DNA of 64,000 nt, taken from assembly GCA_036362985.1 (NCBI GenBank), contig JAYGXS010000004.1, forward strand, positions 71,892,408-71,956,407, given 5' to 3'. This document shows, piece after piece, positions 20,690 through 32,574 of the stretch; the first letter of the stretch is position 1, and each line of letters begins with the position of its first letter. Position numbers and translations under genes: made by a program. The notes under the pieces are model-generated. The model saw only the letters and a list, made by a program, of their open reading frames with translations, did not search any database and was not told the DNA's origin. The DNA comes from Ligula intestinalis. Its lineage: Eukaryota; Platyhelminthes; Cestoda; Diphyllobothriidea; Diphyllobothriidae.

Positions 20690-21875
20690 GCTCCCTCACC
20701 GATCCATCATGAGAGACAAAAGCAGCAGCGAGTCATTCATACGCATAGATGCGATGGAGGAGAAAAAATAAAGCAACTGGTTGGCTTTCCTTGATGTCCT
20801 CGTCTGCCGCAAAGATTGCGGTGGTCTAACGACCACAATTATGATGCAATACTGGACTTCAAAAGCAACCACCCAATCAGCCACAAACGCAGTTGCGTAA
20901 GGACGCTAAATCTGCGTGCTGAGATGCACTGCAGTGAACCAGAAAGGTAAGTTACCGAAAGACAATATATTTGAGGGGTGTTCAGTAGATATCCGCGCAA
21001 CTGGTGCATGTCTGTATAAGATGAGCAATACAATTGCACGAACCCCAACTTCTGGCGAACGATGCCATACGTCAAAAACCTATCAGAGGTCGTCGGCCGC
21101 CTTCTCGCATCAATTCGACTTGGAATCGCACACAGGCCGGACGTAAGCAGAAGGCATTAGATATTTAAACCAAAGGAACCAATGCTAAGGCAGAAGAAAA
21201 CATCTGGAGTCGTCTAGAGCATTTGGTGCGTTAGCGGACAAAGCAATTACGCCGGAGGAACTGGAAGACTTCTCGAAATCTGAATTGTCGAACACGAAGC
21301 AGCAGTGCGGAAAACTGACAGCATTTGTCAAGTTGCGGCTCATTCGGTGAGACCCAGCCCCATATTCAAATTTGATGAGCCGGAAATTCTCGCGAGAGAT
21401 GGTAATCGTGCAGTTCGCGATTTACTTGAGCCATGGTTCTTGGGGCCTCAATCTCTAAACAAGTGCAACAATCCACGCAATCCGTATTAGGTGACGAGGC
21501 TCAGTTCGGCCCAAGCAATTCACCACTCGGTGAACGCAAAGGCTAACGCGTCGTCTTATGCCGGCGCCAGGAGCTATGTGACCGAGAAGTCATCACGCCT
21601 TAGTCCCCCAAATTTAATTAAAGTTCAGCGGGTCAGCCCCCTCCCCCCTCCCCTACCAGCCCCTTAGGTATTAGCGCATAAGCGGGCAATTATCCTTTAT
21701 ATGGGGTAAGCCGCTAATTTTCATAATTATGCAGTAACATAGCAACTTTATGCTATGATAACTACAACTCCCGTGTATGAATTATCCGTTTCTGTCTCTG
21801 TTGAAGGATCGGCGATGGAGTTTAAAACGTCAGACGAATAAAGTTCTTGTTCCAGCGGTCACATCTGCTTGTTTT
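20690..21875 (+). mobile_element. PLE lineage D, decayed 3' half
   Basis: Plus strand. Frame-broken matches to the copy at 55499-56800: QLVGFP then DVLVCRKDCGG near 20780-20825, NHPISHKRS near 20870, then GIY-YIG region remnants (gtcgtctagagcatttgg, caattacgccgg) and FKFDEPEILARDGNRAVRDLLEPWF in pieces at 21355-21440. Tail with aaaacgtcagacgaataaag at 21820. Many stops; inactive. Confidence 0.75.
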
Positions 21876-21879
21876 CAAT

Positions 21880-24040
21880 CATAAATTTTCAAAAATTTCC
21901 CCCAAATGCGTTCATGGAAATAAATATGATTGGTCGCATTTTAAGTGATTGGTAAATCGTATTATGTTTACGGTTTTGCATAAGACAACCGGTGTGGGGG
22001 ATAAATTCAAAGACACTTTTTGTATATGCCTCTTAGAGAAGCACAGTCTTACTTGAAACACTGTCAGACGTTTTAATTTGATTGAACATCTTCAGCAAGC
22101 TTTCTCTTCGTCACTGTACAACTAAGATTTTCTTCAAGTCGCGGATTTGTATGCGAAACAAGGAAGCCAGCAGGTCCACGCTCGAATGATAGATGCTCAC
22201 TGCTGTGAATTTAAAGCATGCCAGTACTGAAGAATTTCTTGAAATGGGGAAATCTGTCGAGTGCTCTTCAGCTGCATAACATGAGGAAAGTGCGACAAAA
22301 TACAACAACCAAATTGGTACAGGAAAAGTCGACGGAAAACAACAGGGTCATGGTTTAGTTCTACGTAGGCCAATCAATAAATTGAGTAGCTTTAAACACA
22401 CAGTGGACCCTAAAATACCCTCCTGAGTAATTGGTTCGAGCACGAAGAACTCGTTGCTCGTTCTGCCTGGAGGCGGCCTACGCACGGCGGTTAAAACCCG
22501 ACTTGTGTAAACAGATGGAGGACTTGGTCAAACTAACTTTACGTTTTTAACATCCACCTCCCAGAGTTAAACATGTAGCATCCCAATTCTCTTCCTTTTT
22601 TACTTAAACTGTTCTCCCCACTTTGTTTCCCATGGCGTGTCTTAGTTTGCAATCTTTACTAATTGACCCATGTAGAAATTAGCCATGACTTTATTGTTTT
22701 GCATCGATTTTTCGTGTATGAATTCAATTTTTACCTTTCCCATGTTCCCCATGCAGCAAAAGGCAGTATTTGTCGAGCCCTCGCTAAATTTCTTGGTTCC
22801 AATAAATTTTGTAGTACTTACGTGATTTAAGTATACTAGGTAATTTTCCGCTTTTAGTACATGAAGAAAACGTCATTTGTCCCTATGCAGATAGTATCTC
22901 ATCATCTATGTGGACACGTTCTGCTTAAAAGACCTGCCTGCACCCTTCCTTGAATACACCACTTTGCCCTCGAAATAGGATTTTGGTTTGGCGCAGGTCT
23001 GCCTTTGGGTTTTTTCCCCGCATGATATTTTGCAGTCTTTTTCTTTCAATGAAGCAAGGGCTGAACACTTTCAACTACCACACATTTTTCTGTTATCTCC
23101 AAAAGATGAAATAAATTTCTTCCCCTTCAATTTTACTGTTTGCTCACGAGAGACGGAAAGTTCGGTGGTGTTGTCTCATCGCTTTACTATCGCGCCAATT
23201 TTGCAAAATTTCTGACATCATTTTAACGTGCCTTTTTGCGTTGCAATCGCTTTTCTAAAATCCACCCGCGATTATGGTGAGCTAAAAAGGTCATTTTACC
23301 GGATAGGTGATAGCCTTACATCTGCTTGCAAATAACTGGCTGTAATTTTTAGTCCCTTCACGGAGCATGATGCCACAATAACGAAATTGAACATTATGTT
23401 GGCAGTGCATCAAGCATTTTCGCATAACTTTCCTGAACTGTGCAGCAGTTAACTGCACTCATGTATTTAGACTGAATTTTTTCACACTTAGGGTGTCACC
23501 ATCATTTGGGCAGTTTTGTACGGGGCTCACAAAGTGCTACCTAAAGTCTTCAGCGCAATTTGTGCTTTTTGAGTCGCCGAAAGCGTTTGAGAAGCAGTAG
23601 ATACGACAAATTAATAATAATCTAGTATTATTTAATAACTGCTACTCACTACTTATAAGTAACTATAATTTGTGGGTGAAGTAAAATAAAAATAACAGGT
23701 CATGCGAGACTCAGAAGGTGATTGAACAGAAGCAGCCGCGATGGCTGAGCCAAAAAAAGTATTCGCCTGACGTTGTGTACCCCCTCCCAAACCCATACTG
23801 CAAAACAAAGGCAGGGGGAGAGACTTCATACACAGAGAGTTACAGTATTTATAGAATGCACACTACTTAAGAAGTCATTTGGTTATTGCATAAGGTTTCC
23901 TGAAAGAGCTGCCGGGTAGATACGTTGTACCAACATGTGGCCAAATTAGGGCACGGTAGGCGTTATTCGGAAGGCAGTCTCATGAGATTGGGGAGGCGTT
24001 GATTGCATGCATTTGTTTGGACTTAGGAGCCTACGCACGA
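21880..24040. other. Intergenic stretch, nothing recognised
   Basis: No exon, RNA gene or repeat family member could be supported here. Confidence 0.5.
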
Positions 24041-24084
24041 GCCCGCGACAAGCAAGCAATTCAGCGATTGAGTCGTCTTCTTCT

Positions 24085-24560
24085 CAATTCATGAAGTGGC
24101 ACCCGAGAACTACTTGATTTATGGTTCACGGGCCCCCAAGCCATAAACAATTGCAACGATTTTTCCAATCCATATTCAATGCTGAGATTCAATTTGGCCA
24201 AAGCAAGTCGGCACTTGAGGAACGGGCAGGCCACCGCCTCATCGTACGCCAACACCGGAGAGCCAGCCGGCCGAGCAATCATCACGCCCGAGCCCACCGC
24301 AGGTGATGACAGTTCAACAGGTCAGAGCCCGCGTGCCATCCAACAAGCAATTCACGCGCAAGAAGGCAATTAACGTTAATTGTCGCTGTATGTTTGCAGT
24401 AATGACTGTATCCTATAAATACTGCAAAGGCCTGTGCATATAATAGCCGTTTCTACTACTGTTTTCTGTTAATGTCTCTGACTATGAATCCGTGACAAGT
24501 ATCGAAACGTCAGGCGAATAAACTTATTGTCTCAGCGATCCGGTCGTCTTCTTCTCACTT
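24085..24560 (+). mobile_element. PLE lineage D2, 5' truncated 3' end
   Basis: Plus strand coding remnant RELLDLWFTGPQAINNCND (end of the GIY-YIG region), then PYSMLRFNLAKASRHLRNG and a hydrophilic tail ending AIHAQEGN and a stop. Then 3' tail with a hammerhead-like segment (ctgactatgaatcc.., gaaacgtcaggcgaataaa). Confidence 0.8.
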
Positions 24561-24569
24561 AGTAACCTG

Positions 24570-26330
24570 CCACCCACGGAACTTATGGTACTCTCGTTTC
24601 GTAGAATCTGCGTTAGATTTAGTGGTAACACCGCGCCGGATAGAAATACTCAGTCTCACCCCATAAATCGGAAGAAGTACGGTGTCGTGCCTATCACACG
24701 AAATACCAACCGACATGCTGCAATGTATTTTAGGCTCACAAAGACGTCTGAGTTCCTAGCTATTTCAGTAACATCCAGATGCGAGAATTCACAAGAGTCT
24801 CCTCCTGGCAGCCTGCACAAAGAACACTTTAAAAGCTGACTTATAAAGAAGTATGCACCTTTCTCGTGGATTTGAATGGACATATCCATGACGAAAAGGG
24901 AGGGCTCGTCGGACAGGAGACATTTACTCGTAAATTTGCGAGCATGTATCATAAGCGTAATGAAAACTGAGAGGTGCGTTTGTTATGCTGGTGATTAAGG
25001 ACGCAGACAGAGCGAGAAATACAGACGACCTTTTGAGGGGGAGGTGCGCAGCGTGTTGTGGTGTCTGTCAGGCGTGAACCGAGGCGGATGAAGTCTCGGG
25101 TGTGACTCACTGTGTCGTGAGAGGGGGACGGGAGGGTCGGGAGTAGGAGACAATGGCGTGTGGACGAAGTTCAGCAGGTCACAAGGTTGTCTGTACTTCT
25201 CTCTGTCCGCGCCCTTAAACACCTGTTTAACAAACGTTTTTGAGGTTTCATTACGTCTGACGACAAGCAAGTAATGCCTGTTTGAAAATTCACGAGTAAG
25301 TCTCTCCTTCCTACCCTTTTCGTCATACAACCTCGGAATGCATACTACTTCTGCTATTAAGAGATATCTTTATCTTAATAATATTCACTTTTTAGCGCAT
25401 TTGTTTGCACACTTGAATTACATATTTTGTCGAAAGTGTTTCTTGCGGATTAAAAGCAAACGTATCCGAGTCGGGACTCATTTCTCTATCCCATGTGTAA
25501 AACCTTACACATGATATTTCGCGCTGAAGGTCTGCCATGTCGTACATTTTTCAAGCAGCATTCCTAATTACATAGATAGGATTGTTTTTGGGAGGACCTT
25601 TCACGGACTGAAAAATTGCATAGTGTGAAGCCTTTTTTAAACCGTAAGATACACTTACTTCACTAATTATATTTGTTTATAAATGGATACAAGGAAGAAT
25701 TTTTTAATTGTTCCTCTCAAGTAGAATTGAATATGCTAAACAACGGAATATATTTGGGGAGGGAGCATAGTACATATGTAGTCGTTTGTTACAGAATGTT
25801 TTTTTTTCACAGGTTCCTGGAAGGAATCCCGTTAAAAGCCATTTTCTTGAAACGACTAAAATATTGTGCATTTAGCTGGCATGATACTAAACATTATGAC
25901 TATACTTTAGTATTTCTTTGAGTTAAAAATGCACTTAGAATTTTCGAATGTTATTAAATGCGATAGACAACATACTGTACTGCACTACCATACCATATTA
26001 GAATGACAGCTTTTTTAAAAATTTTGAACCATTATGCAGTTTGGACAATCAAGATTCGTCTGCATGGGGTATCGCGATCGACAGGTGTGCTTAAGGAAGT
26101 ATTTGACTGTGGGCCATTGGTTGAGAAAAGCCGACACTTGCATTATGAAGTGGAGGGGGGGTAACTGCAATATCGACCCCAAGGAACTCAGCGCTGGTGA
26201 TCTCTTCCGAGCACCGTGTTTGATGCAGAACTGGGATCCAAATGTGAACCTAGAAATGGCTGCCGCAGCGGTCAGCTGGTTTAACTGGCGATAACTTAAA
26301 TGCTGCGATCGACACCAGTCTGTGATCCCG
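24570..26330. other. Intergenic stretch, nothing firmly recognised
   Basis: A 111-codon minus-strand ORF (24995-25330) has a basic N-terminal part and a Pro/His-rich end; I do not recognise it and it may be PLE debris. No other signal. Confidence 0.4.
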
Positions 26331-26339
26331 CGTTGGTGG

Positions 26340-26515
26340 AGGCACTTTAGTTGCATTCTTTGCTTAACGCTCACCGATTGCTTACAGGTCGTGAATTCGA
26401 GACTCATGTGCTGTGCCACCTCGAGGGTGGTTATGACTGGCTGACGATGACTTATAGGCCAGAAGTGGCTGTTCCGGCCTCCCTTGCATTTACCGGTAAT
26501 GTCCATCGGTGCTGA
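26340..26515 (+). mobile_element. Hammerhead SINE copy
   Basis: B-box-like cgtgaattcgagactc, then gactgg, ctgacga, tgacttataggcca, gaag (gaaa changed), tggctgtt, ccggcc. Stem I still pairs; stem II has one mismatch. Confidence 0.72.
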
Positions 26516-26519
26516 CACC

Positions 26520-26870
26520 CAGTTTGTCTAAAGCAAGTAGCCATTTGGGGAACGCACAGACCAAAGCCTCGTCTAACGCCAGTGCCACGTAGCCTGCTGG
26601 CTCAGCAAGCATTGCGTCAAATTCCCCCGCGTGGGACGTAAGCTCAGCAGGTCACGGGACGCAAGCCGGCCATTGAGCAATTATCACAATGGTGGTAAAT
26701 TTTCCTAAATAGGGAAATGGGCAATTGTCAAAAATGCACAGTAGCAAAGCGATTTTATTCTTTAAAGACAGCAAATACCTGTGCAAGGATTACCCGTACC
26801 TGCTATTGTCTTTGATGATGGATCCACGACGGCTATTAAAGTCTCGTCACAGCGATCACATGCTCTACTC
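26520..26870 (+). mobile_element. PLE lineage D2 tail, decayed
   Basis: ctaaagcaagtagccatttg matches the NLAKASRHL coding segment of D2, followed by the tail (tgatgatggatccacgacgg, gtctcgtcacagcgatc). Confidence 0.6.
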
Positions 26871-27059
26871 ACTAACTTCCTGGGACTCGCGTGCTTGCCT
26901 GTATTGGAAGTTTTCATCTGTCTACGCTACTAGCCCCTCTGCGAGTGCTGTTTGGGCTTTAGAGTGAGTTCCGCTACCGATCAATGAGCCTTCACCGACG
27001 AATATCATCATTCTCAATCTTAGCCGGGAAAACAACTAGCCCGTAACTTGGGATATAGT

Positions 27060-27205
27060 GCGTTGGGCTTCCAATGAGCATGTCGCGGGTTCGGGCCTTG
27101 GGTGGTGCGCCATCTGGGGCTCGGTATGGCCAGCTGATGACTTCTAATGACCCAGAAAGGGTCTATTCAGTCTCCTTTGTCTTTGCAGAGAATGATCCTC
27201 AGTCA
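27060..27205 (+). mobile_element. Hammerhead SINE copy
   Basis: tRNA-like head tgcgttgggcttccaatgag and cgcgggttcgggcc, then ctgatga, cttctaatgaccca, gaaa, gggtctatt, cagtc. Confidence 0.7.
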
Positions 27206-27350
27206 GATAATTGTTTCTGATATGTCATCTTCAGGATAGCACTTATTGTGGTGGTATGGAACGGGATTGGTCAGGTGAAGGACATTAGGCAGACTGAACT
27301 TCATCTAGTGAACTAAACAGCGAGATATTATAGTAATAAATAGACCAAAG

Positions 27351-27926
27351 GGCAACAGTAGCCTATGTAGCCCCACTCATATACCCCTAACCTCAGCATT
27401 TTTTCCCGCAAAATCGGTGGTTATAGAGTTTTGTGTAGTAGGGAAATAGGAAAGGTAGAGAAGGAATTTTTTAGAAGTAAGCGTCAAGTGAAAAAATGTA
27501 GTCGAAGTTGTTTTCCGCGGCCGCTTGGAGCAAGTTGTTCTGCATGTAAATTGAAGGTGTGCGCGGAGCCTCGCACCGCGGACTATATTGCTCTTACGCC
27601 AGAACGGTAATTTGGACCACAGGTAAGTTGAAGTAGACGACCTCCTAACCACCATTTCAATTTTTAAGGAAATTAAAGAAACATGCAATTTGATAAACGG
27701 GTTTTTACGCAATTAGTTAAAGGATAATATAGATAAGGAAAATCTGCTGATATAAATCATCAGCAGTTCTAAATACAATAAAATAAAAATGCATTGAGTA
27801 TTTATTAAAGTATATTCCACTGCGCGTCCTAATTTCCCGCCTATAAAACCCGATAACCACTGTTTTCGTAGGAAAACCTGCGGGTTGTAGCGATTAATTA
27901 GTGGGGCTACATAAGCTACTATTGCC
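27351..27926. mobile_element. Inverted-repeat DNA element with 8-base target duplication (MITE-like)
   Basis: Ends pair for about 130 bases: ggcaacagtagcctatg at the left and the complement of cataagctactattgcc at the right, with gtagccccact in both arms and gtggttat..gtttt further in. Flanked by gaccaaag (27343-27350) and gaccaaac (27927-27934), 7 of 8 identical. An 8-base duplication suits hAT-like or similar DNA transposons; no transposase ORF is inside, so it is non-autonomous. Confidence 0.75.
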
Positions 27927-27939
27927 GACCAAACCTTTA

Positions 27940-28500
27940 ATACCTTTTGAGGCATGGCATTAACCGTCGGTAGAAGTTAGTAATGCCTGTGATCATTGCA
28001 ACCGACGTTTGGAGTTGAGAGCGGCAATTAATGCAACTCAGAAAGGAATGAATGTGCTTGAGCAACTTAAAAAAAGCAAACGGAGAGGAGGCATTGGAGA
28101 GTTGGGTGTCAATGAGCTCCTTTTTTGTGACAGCTTGGGGCGTTGCGGAGGCTCAAGTAAATGCGCAGATATTCGACGCAGGGAAAACCGTTCTTGGAAC
28201 CCAAGTACACTTCGCTTATAACTTCTGTTTGGTTAACATATGTGTTTGCATATTCATCATCCGGCCGGCACAATTGCATGGATAGTGATACATTCAGTTA
28301 TTTCGCATATTTTTAAGATTCTCATGGTTTGGGGATGCGTGCTTAGTCATCTCTTGGCTCGTGCATGCCAGAATCTGCGTGTTGACGTTGACGTGTGGAG
28401 CGCTGGGAGGGAGAACGCTCTCACGATAGGCTGTTTGAGGTAACACATGCAGCATGCGTTTGAATGTTCTCTGTTGCTTCGGATGGCGTATCATTCCCGT
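27940..28500. other. Intergenic stretch, nothing recognised
   Basis: Short overlapping ORFs only; no family match. Confidence 0.45.
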
Positions 28501-28509
28501 TTGTAGTCG

Positions 28510-28610
28510 GCCTGGGGTGGCCAACCACTTTTACCAAGGCCTTTTGACAGCAGAGATCTGCTTTTGCCAAATGGACTGCAAAATAAGCTTGCTTTCACTT
28601 GGTAGTTGCT
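28510..28610 (-). mobile_element. PLE A/E lineage fragment
   Basis: tggggtggccaaccac, then ccaaggccttttgacagcag, resembles ggccgatgacttgaacc, then agcgccttttgacagcatag at 49245-49276, the codons just after the GIY-YIG domain. Confidence 0.5.
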
Positions 28611-28634
28611 TCCCTGTTTTGAGAGTTCCTTTAT

Positions 28635-28754
28635 ATGGGGAAGTCCTCTCGCGATAAACGTGACATTTTTTACCGGTTGGCTAAGGAAGAAGGCTGGAGG
28701 GCTAGAAGTGCATATAAGTTAATACACATTGACTATGAATTCAATATTCTTGGG
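28635..28754 (+). pseudogene. FTSJ1: FTSJ1/TRM7-like tRNA 2'-O-methyltransferase, N-terminal fragment
   Basis: The full enzyme methylates the 2'-OH of residues 32 and 34 in the tRNA anticodon loop. Here ATG opens a frame of 40 family-like codons: [20 protein letters not shown], then [20 protein letters not shown], which fits the conserved N-terminus including Lys28 of the K-D-K-E catalytic set. After residue 40 the frame runs into unrelated residues and a TGA at codon 59. The SAM-binding DLCAAPG motif was not found downstream, and there is no good donor site at the break. Either a truncated gene copy, or exon 1 of a gene with a distant second exon. PLE debris lies directly upstream. Confidence 0.75.
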
Positions 28755-28759
28755 AAAAG

Positions 28760-29385
28760 TCCCTCATGCGAAGGTCTCCGTGGTCTACCCTACTTGGCTA
28801 TCTGCGTACCGTGATTACCCGCTGGCGATCTTATCAGCCAGACCTGACGGCCTAAACATTCACCCTTGGTTTGACCCAAAGCGGACTGTCGACGATCTGG
28901 ACGGATGCCTCTGTTTTTCCAGTTCCGTTGGAGGATTTTGCAATCAGCACGTAAAAATCAGGACGTGGCTTCCACACGGTGATGATCCTGGGAACCTTTG
29001 CAATGCCCACCCCCCAGTAGGAACCCCCTTTCTATCCTAAATCCCACGCATTACCCCCACAAGGGCAACAGTTTTTCACCTAAAAATCCCTGAGGAGTTT
29101 TTTCACTGTCTGCTCCTATTTACATCCTATGACACAGGACAACTGGCCTCGCCAACAGTCTAAGCAACAATTTTTTTGCTACCACTGCACATATGTACAA
29201 ATAGGGCACTCACAGGAATTTTTCCTACATACCCTCAATATACTGATACTGATAATGCTTCCGCTGTGACAATGAGGTAGGTTCTTAGAGACGTTTGTTT
29301 GTGTCTAGTAGACAAACTGGAAGCCTTCTGTAATGCGTGAAGACAAGATGTGCGAGTATAGAGCTGGAGATTTGTCTAGTTCCAC
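28760..29385. other. Intergenic stretch, nothing recognised
   Basis: Contains a 103-codon plus ORF (28729-29040) that overlaps the FTSJ1 piece in another frame; no family recognised. Confidence 0.45.
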
Positions 29386-29389
29386 CTTT

Positions 29390-29660
29390 TCTTAGCCAGG
29401 CCGATAAATGTTCAAGTACTCTCAGTTCTAGGAACCTCATTGTTCGTCAATTTTATCCTGCTCCACAAAAGCAGGTGAAAGAGTAAATGCACATCGATGT
29501 AGCCTTCAATGGGAGTTGGTCTGTACGTCCCAATCGTTGGGTGGAAGGCTTCGTGAAGAAAACGCGTAAGTTCGCCGCGGAGAAAGCAAAATTTCATTGC
29601 TGTCTTCAAACTTCGTCCACTTTGCAGTAAATGAATATGTTTTGTCACGCACAGGCTGCT
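29390..29660 (-). mobile_element. PLE A lineage fragment, decayed
   Basis: attttatcctgctccacaaa, then gcaggtgaaagagtaaatgc matches 3660-3705 of PLE A (atatatcctgccccacagga, then acaggttaatgaatatatgc) and continues upstream in the same order. Covers the segment just before the GIY-YIG motif. Confidence 0.6.
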
Positions 29661-29734
29661 TGCATGATGAGGAAAGAGATTTTTAGCGGGCCATTTTATT
29701 TCCGATTCCGAAGATCAGCGCATCCAAGCCAGTC

Positions 29735-29900
29735 ACCGGAGATGACCACCAAGGAGGTGAGGAGATAAGTAATGAGCATCGCGGGAACAATACCTTTATT
29801 AGCCAGACGTTTCGAGTTCCATCTCGAACCCATCTTCAGAGACAGCATCAGATATGAGGCAATTTTTACACAGTGGATGGAAATATTCATAGTATGCTGT
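29735..29900 (-). mobile_element. PLE D2 tail, decayed
   Basis: cgcgggaacaatacctttat, then tagccagacgtttcgagttc, then ttcagagacagcatcagata is the minus-strand tail order seen at 30742-30850, with substitutions. Confidence 0.5.
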
Positions 29901-30089
29901 CGTTATGCTACAGTTACATCAGCACATCAACACTTGTTACGGCTGATGAAATTCCAGTGATTAACGAATTGCATGCCAGCCATCAAGCAAGTATCGCGCC
30001 AGAGAAGGCCCAAAAGCGACTGCCCATTAGGGCCCTCGTTTAATTTCCGAGACTCAATCGGTGAGGATCATTCCATCGTTATAAATATT

Positions 30090-30235
30090 AACGATAAGGA
30101 ACACCGGCTTAACGGTAGAGAACTGGACTCAAGGACCACCTTTCATTGAGTGTTAATGGCTGATGAGGTCTAATATGTCAGAAATTGTTATTCCGGTTAA
30201 TCCTAGTCCTTTTTCGCTACTTCATTACCTCCATG
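30090..30235 (+). mobile_element. Hammerhead SINE copy, decayed
   Basis: ctgatgaggtctaatatg, tcagaaa, ttgttatt, ccggtt. Core blocks present, stem II weak. Confidence 0.6.
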
Positions 30236-30741
30236 CTGCCCAGTTTGTACTTTGCATCTGTTTGCAGTGTCTTTAGGTTTGATGACCACTAATAGATCAT
30301 CTTAGCTACCACTGAAGGGAGATAAAGAAGGATGCCTCAGAAGTTGCTTCTGGTCTCGACGCCAACTAATCACGTGGATGAATGCTTTGCATGACGCATG
30401 GCGGCGCGCCTCACATCTTGGCATACAGTACCTACACACCACAACCGATTCATGTTGTCCTGCAACAGACTACCTGCACGCTTTCAAGCACATTCGAGGT
30501 TTTAAAGCAGGATGCACGCTAAGTGCTGCACTGCATAACAGTATCAGTATAGTTTAATGAAATTTAGGTGGATTGCCTTTGAATTTTCTATTTTTACATA
30601 TGTGTTTTGGTAGCAGAAAAATAGTAGCCCAGTTTGTTGGTTAGGCCAATTGACATTAACCATGAGGTGGAGCATATTTTAAAAACAGAGCAGACAGTGC
30701 CAATACAAGTGAACATGCGTGTCGCAGGAAGCAATTGAAAA

Positions 30742-31400
30742 GAAGAAGACTCGATCGCTGGGACAATGCGTTTATTTGCCTGACGTTTTGACATCCGTCG
30801 GGGATTTATCATCAGAGACATGAGTAGCAAAAACAGGTAAAGCATGCACAGGCGTTTGCAGTATTTATGGGATACAGTAATTACTGCAAACATACAGCGA
30901 CAATTTACGTTAATTGCCTTCTTGCGCGTTGATTGCTTGTTGGATGGCACGCGGGCTCTGACCTGTTGAACTGTCGTTACCTGCGGTGGGCTCGGGCGTA
31001 ATGATTGTACGGCCGTCTGGCTCTCCGGTGTTGGCGTACGATGAGGTGGTGGCCTGCCCGTTCCTCAAGTGACGACTTGCTTTGGCCAAATTGAATCTTA
31101 GCATTGAATATGGATTGGGCAAATCGTTGCAATTGTTTATGGATTAGGGGCCCGTGCACCATGAATCGAGTAGGTCTTGGCTCACCAGTTCAATAGGTCA
31201 GAGCCCGTGTGCCGTCCAACAAGCAATCCACGCGCAAGAAGGCAATTAACGTTAATTGTCACTGTATGTTTGCAGTAATGACTGTATCCTATAAATACTG
31301 CAACCATCTGCGCGTGCTTTACCTGTTTCTGAAACTCATGTCTATGATGATGAATCCATGACGGATGTCGAAACGTCAGGCGAATAAGCATATTGTCCCA
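30742..31400. mobile_element. PLE lineage D2 head-to-head pair
   Basis: 30742-31180 (minus) has tail plus the coding end (PYSMLRFNLAKASRHLRNG to INAQEGN). 31183-31400 (plus) repeats the last part of that sequence (gtcagagcccgtgtgccgtc, gaaggcaattaacgttaatt, gtcgaaacgtcaggcgaata). The 5' breaks meet at 31180-31183 and both tails point outward. The right copy is the shorter. Confidence 0.82.
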
Positions 31401-31419
31401 GCGATCGAGAACGCACAGT

Positions 31420-32030
31420 TTAAAAACTCCTTGGGTTTTTTAGGAGAAAATCTGTCGCTCTTGGGAGGAGAATCTAATAGGGGTGCGGAATTTTTAGGGG
31501 AGAAATCTTTTGCTCTTTATGGGAGGGTTCAACAGGGTGAGGGCGCATTGCAGAGGTCATCGGGATCATCATCGAAGTGCGGAAGATGCGGCTTGATACT
31601 CCCTGGCTGATTGCAGAATCTGTCGAAAAGTTTGAAAAAACAGAAATATCCGCCTAGATCGTCCACAATCCCCTGCGATTTGAACCAGGGGAGAACGTTT
31701 AGGACTCACATGGACTATGGCCGCCAGTTTCGGCTGGTGCGATATCGGCCTTATAACCGAATGAAAGCTCACACACATTGGCAACTATCGTCTGCGTTCC
31801 CCTACCAATAGTTCATCACGCTTTACATATCATTTTGTAACAAAGTAAAGCCAGACTGATGTGTAGCGTCTGGTGTAACCTAGTTCATCGACACGGGTGT
31901 TGTCTCATAGCCTACTCCAGATTTATGTCATAACATTCCAACCTAGCATGCAAACAGGCCTACGTCAGGTCACGTCGAGGTTCGCGTAGACGAGTTCGCC
32001 TGCCCTGTCAGCCACTGCGCTCACTCTCTG
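31420..32030. other. Intergenic stretch, nothing recognised
   Basis: No support for exons or repeats. Confidence 0.45.
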
Positions 32031-32039
32031 CATCTGAAA

Positions 32040-32375
32040 GCTGGGCATTTTCGAAGGTTGTCTGATTCTGGGTTGGGTTCAGATGTAGGTCAAAGACTCC
32101 GCGCACTTTCCTTACCAAAGCTTTCGCGTTTTGCCAAAAACTGTTGCTCAGAAGCTTGCCAACTGACGGGATAACTGGAACCACGCGATTATCCCAGGTG
32201 TGGCTGACTGGTGGACTGCGAGTCAGGAGGCTGCAATGGCTCATCGGCACTAGAGTTTGAAGGTGTGTCCAAATGCACGCTTCCCGAGTGGCTGACTGCT
32301 TCAGACAAACTGCGTCTCAACTCCGAATATGGGGTTGGGAGGTCGGTGAATCGGTTTATAGACTGGACCTAGGCG
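32040..32375 (-). mobile_element. PLE D-type C-terminal coding fragment
   Basis: Minus strand reads SINRFTDLPTPYSELRRSLS then EAVSHSGS, in register with the SINKRNDLALPYGVLR and NNCNDFSNPYSMLR segments of the other D copies. The rest is decayed. Confidence 0.5.
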
Positions 32376-32574
32376 GCGACCACATTCTGGGGTTCGCATT
32401 TCAGCTTTTACCGCTATCTCATGATTTCTAAGCCTAGTTTGGTCATAGTCACAGTATGCCTTGTCATTTTTACGAATTCCAAGGAGGTAATCAGGAAGAA
32501 TGAGGTCGGACGAACCCGCTAAATAGAGATCTTGGATGGCAGGTTGGTTGTTAGACGGAAAATACTGAAAAATT

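Noticed and set aside
24995..25330. 111-codon minus-strand ORF
   Set aside because: Not recognised and no upstream exon; possibly PLE-derived but the resemblance to the PLE A segment before GIY-YIG is too weak.
26015..26518. 167-codon minus-strand ORF
   Set aside because: Its N-terminal part is a SINE read backwards; the remainder matches no family.
28729..29040. 103-codon ORF after the FTSJ1 piece
   Set aside because: Different frame, no recognisable motif, no splice sites.
30660..31420. Target duplication around the PLE D2 pair
   Set aside because: Only tttaaaaac is shared near the flanks, in AT-rich DNA and with uncertain element ends; not strong enough to claim.
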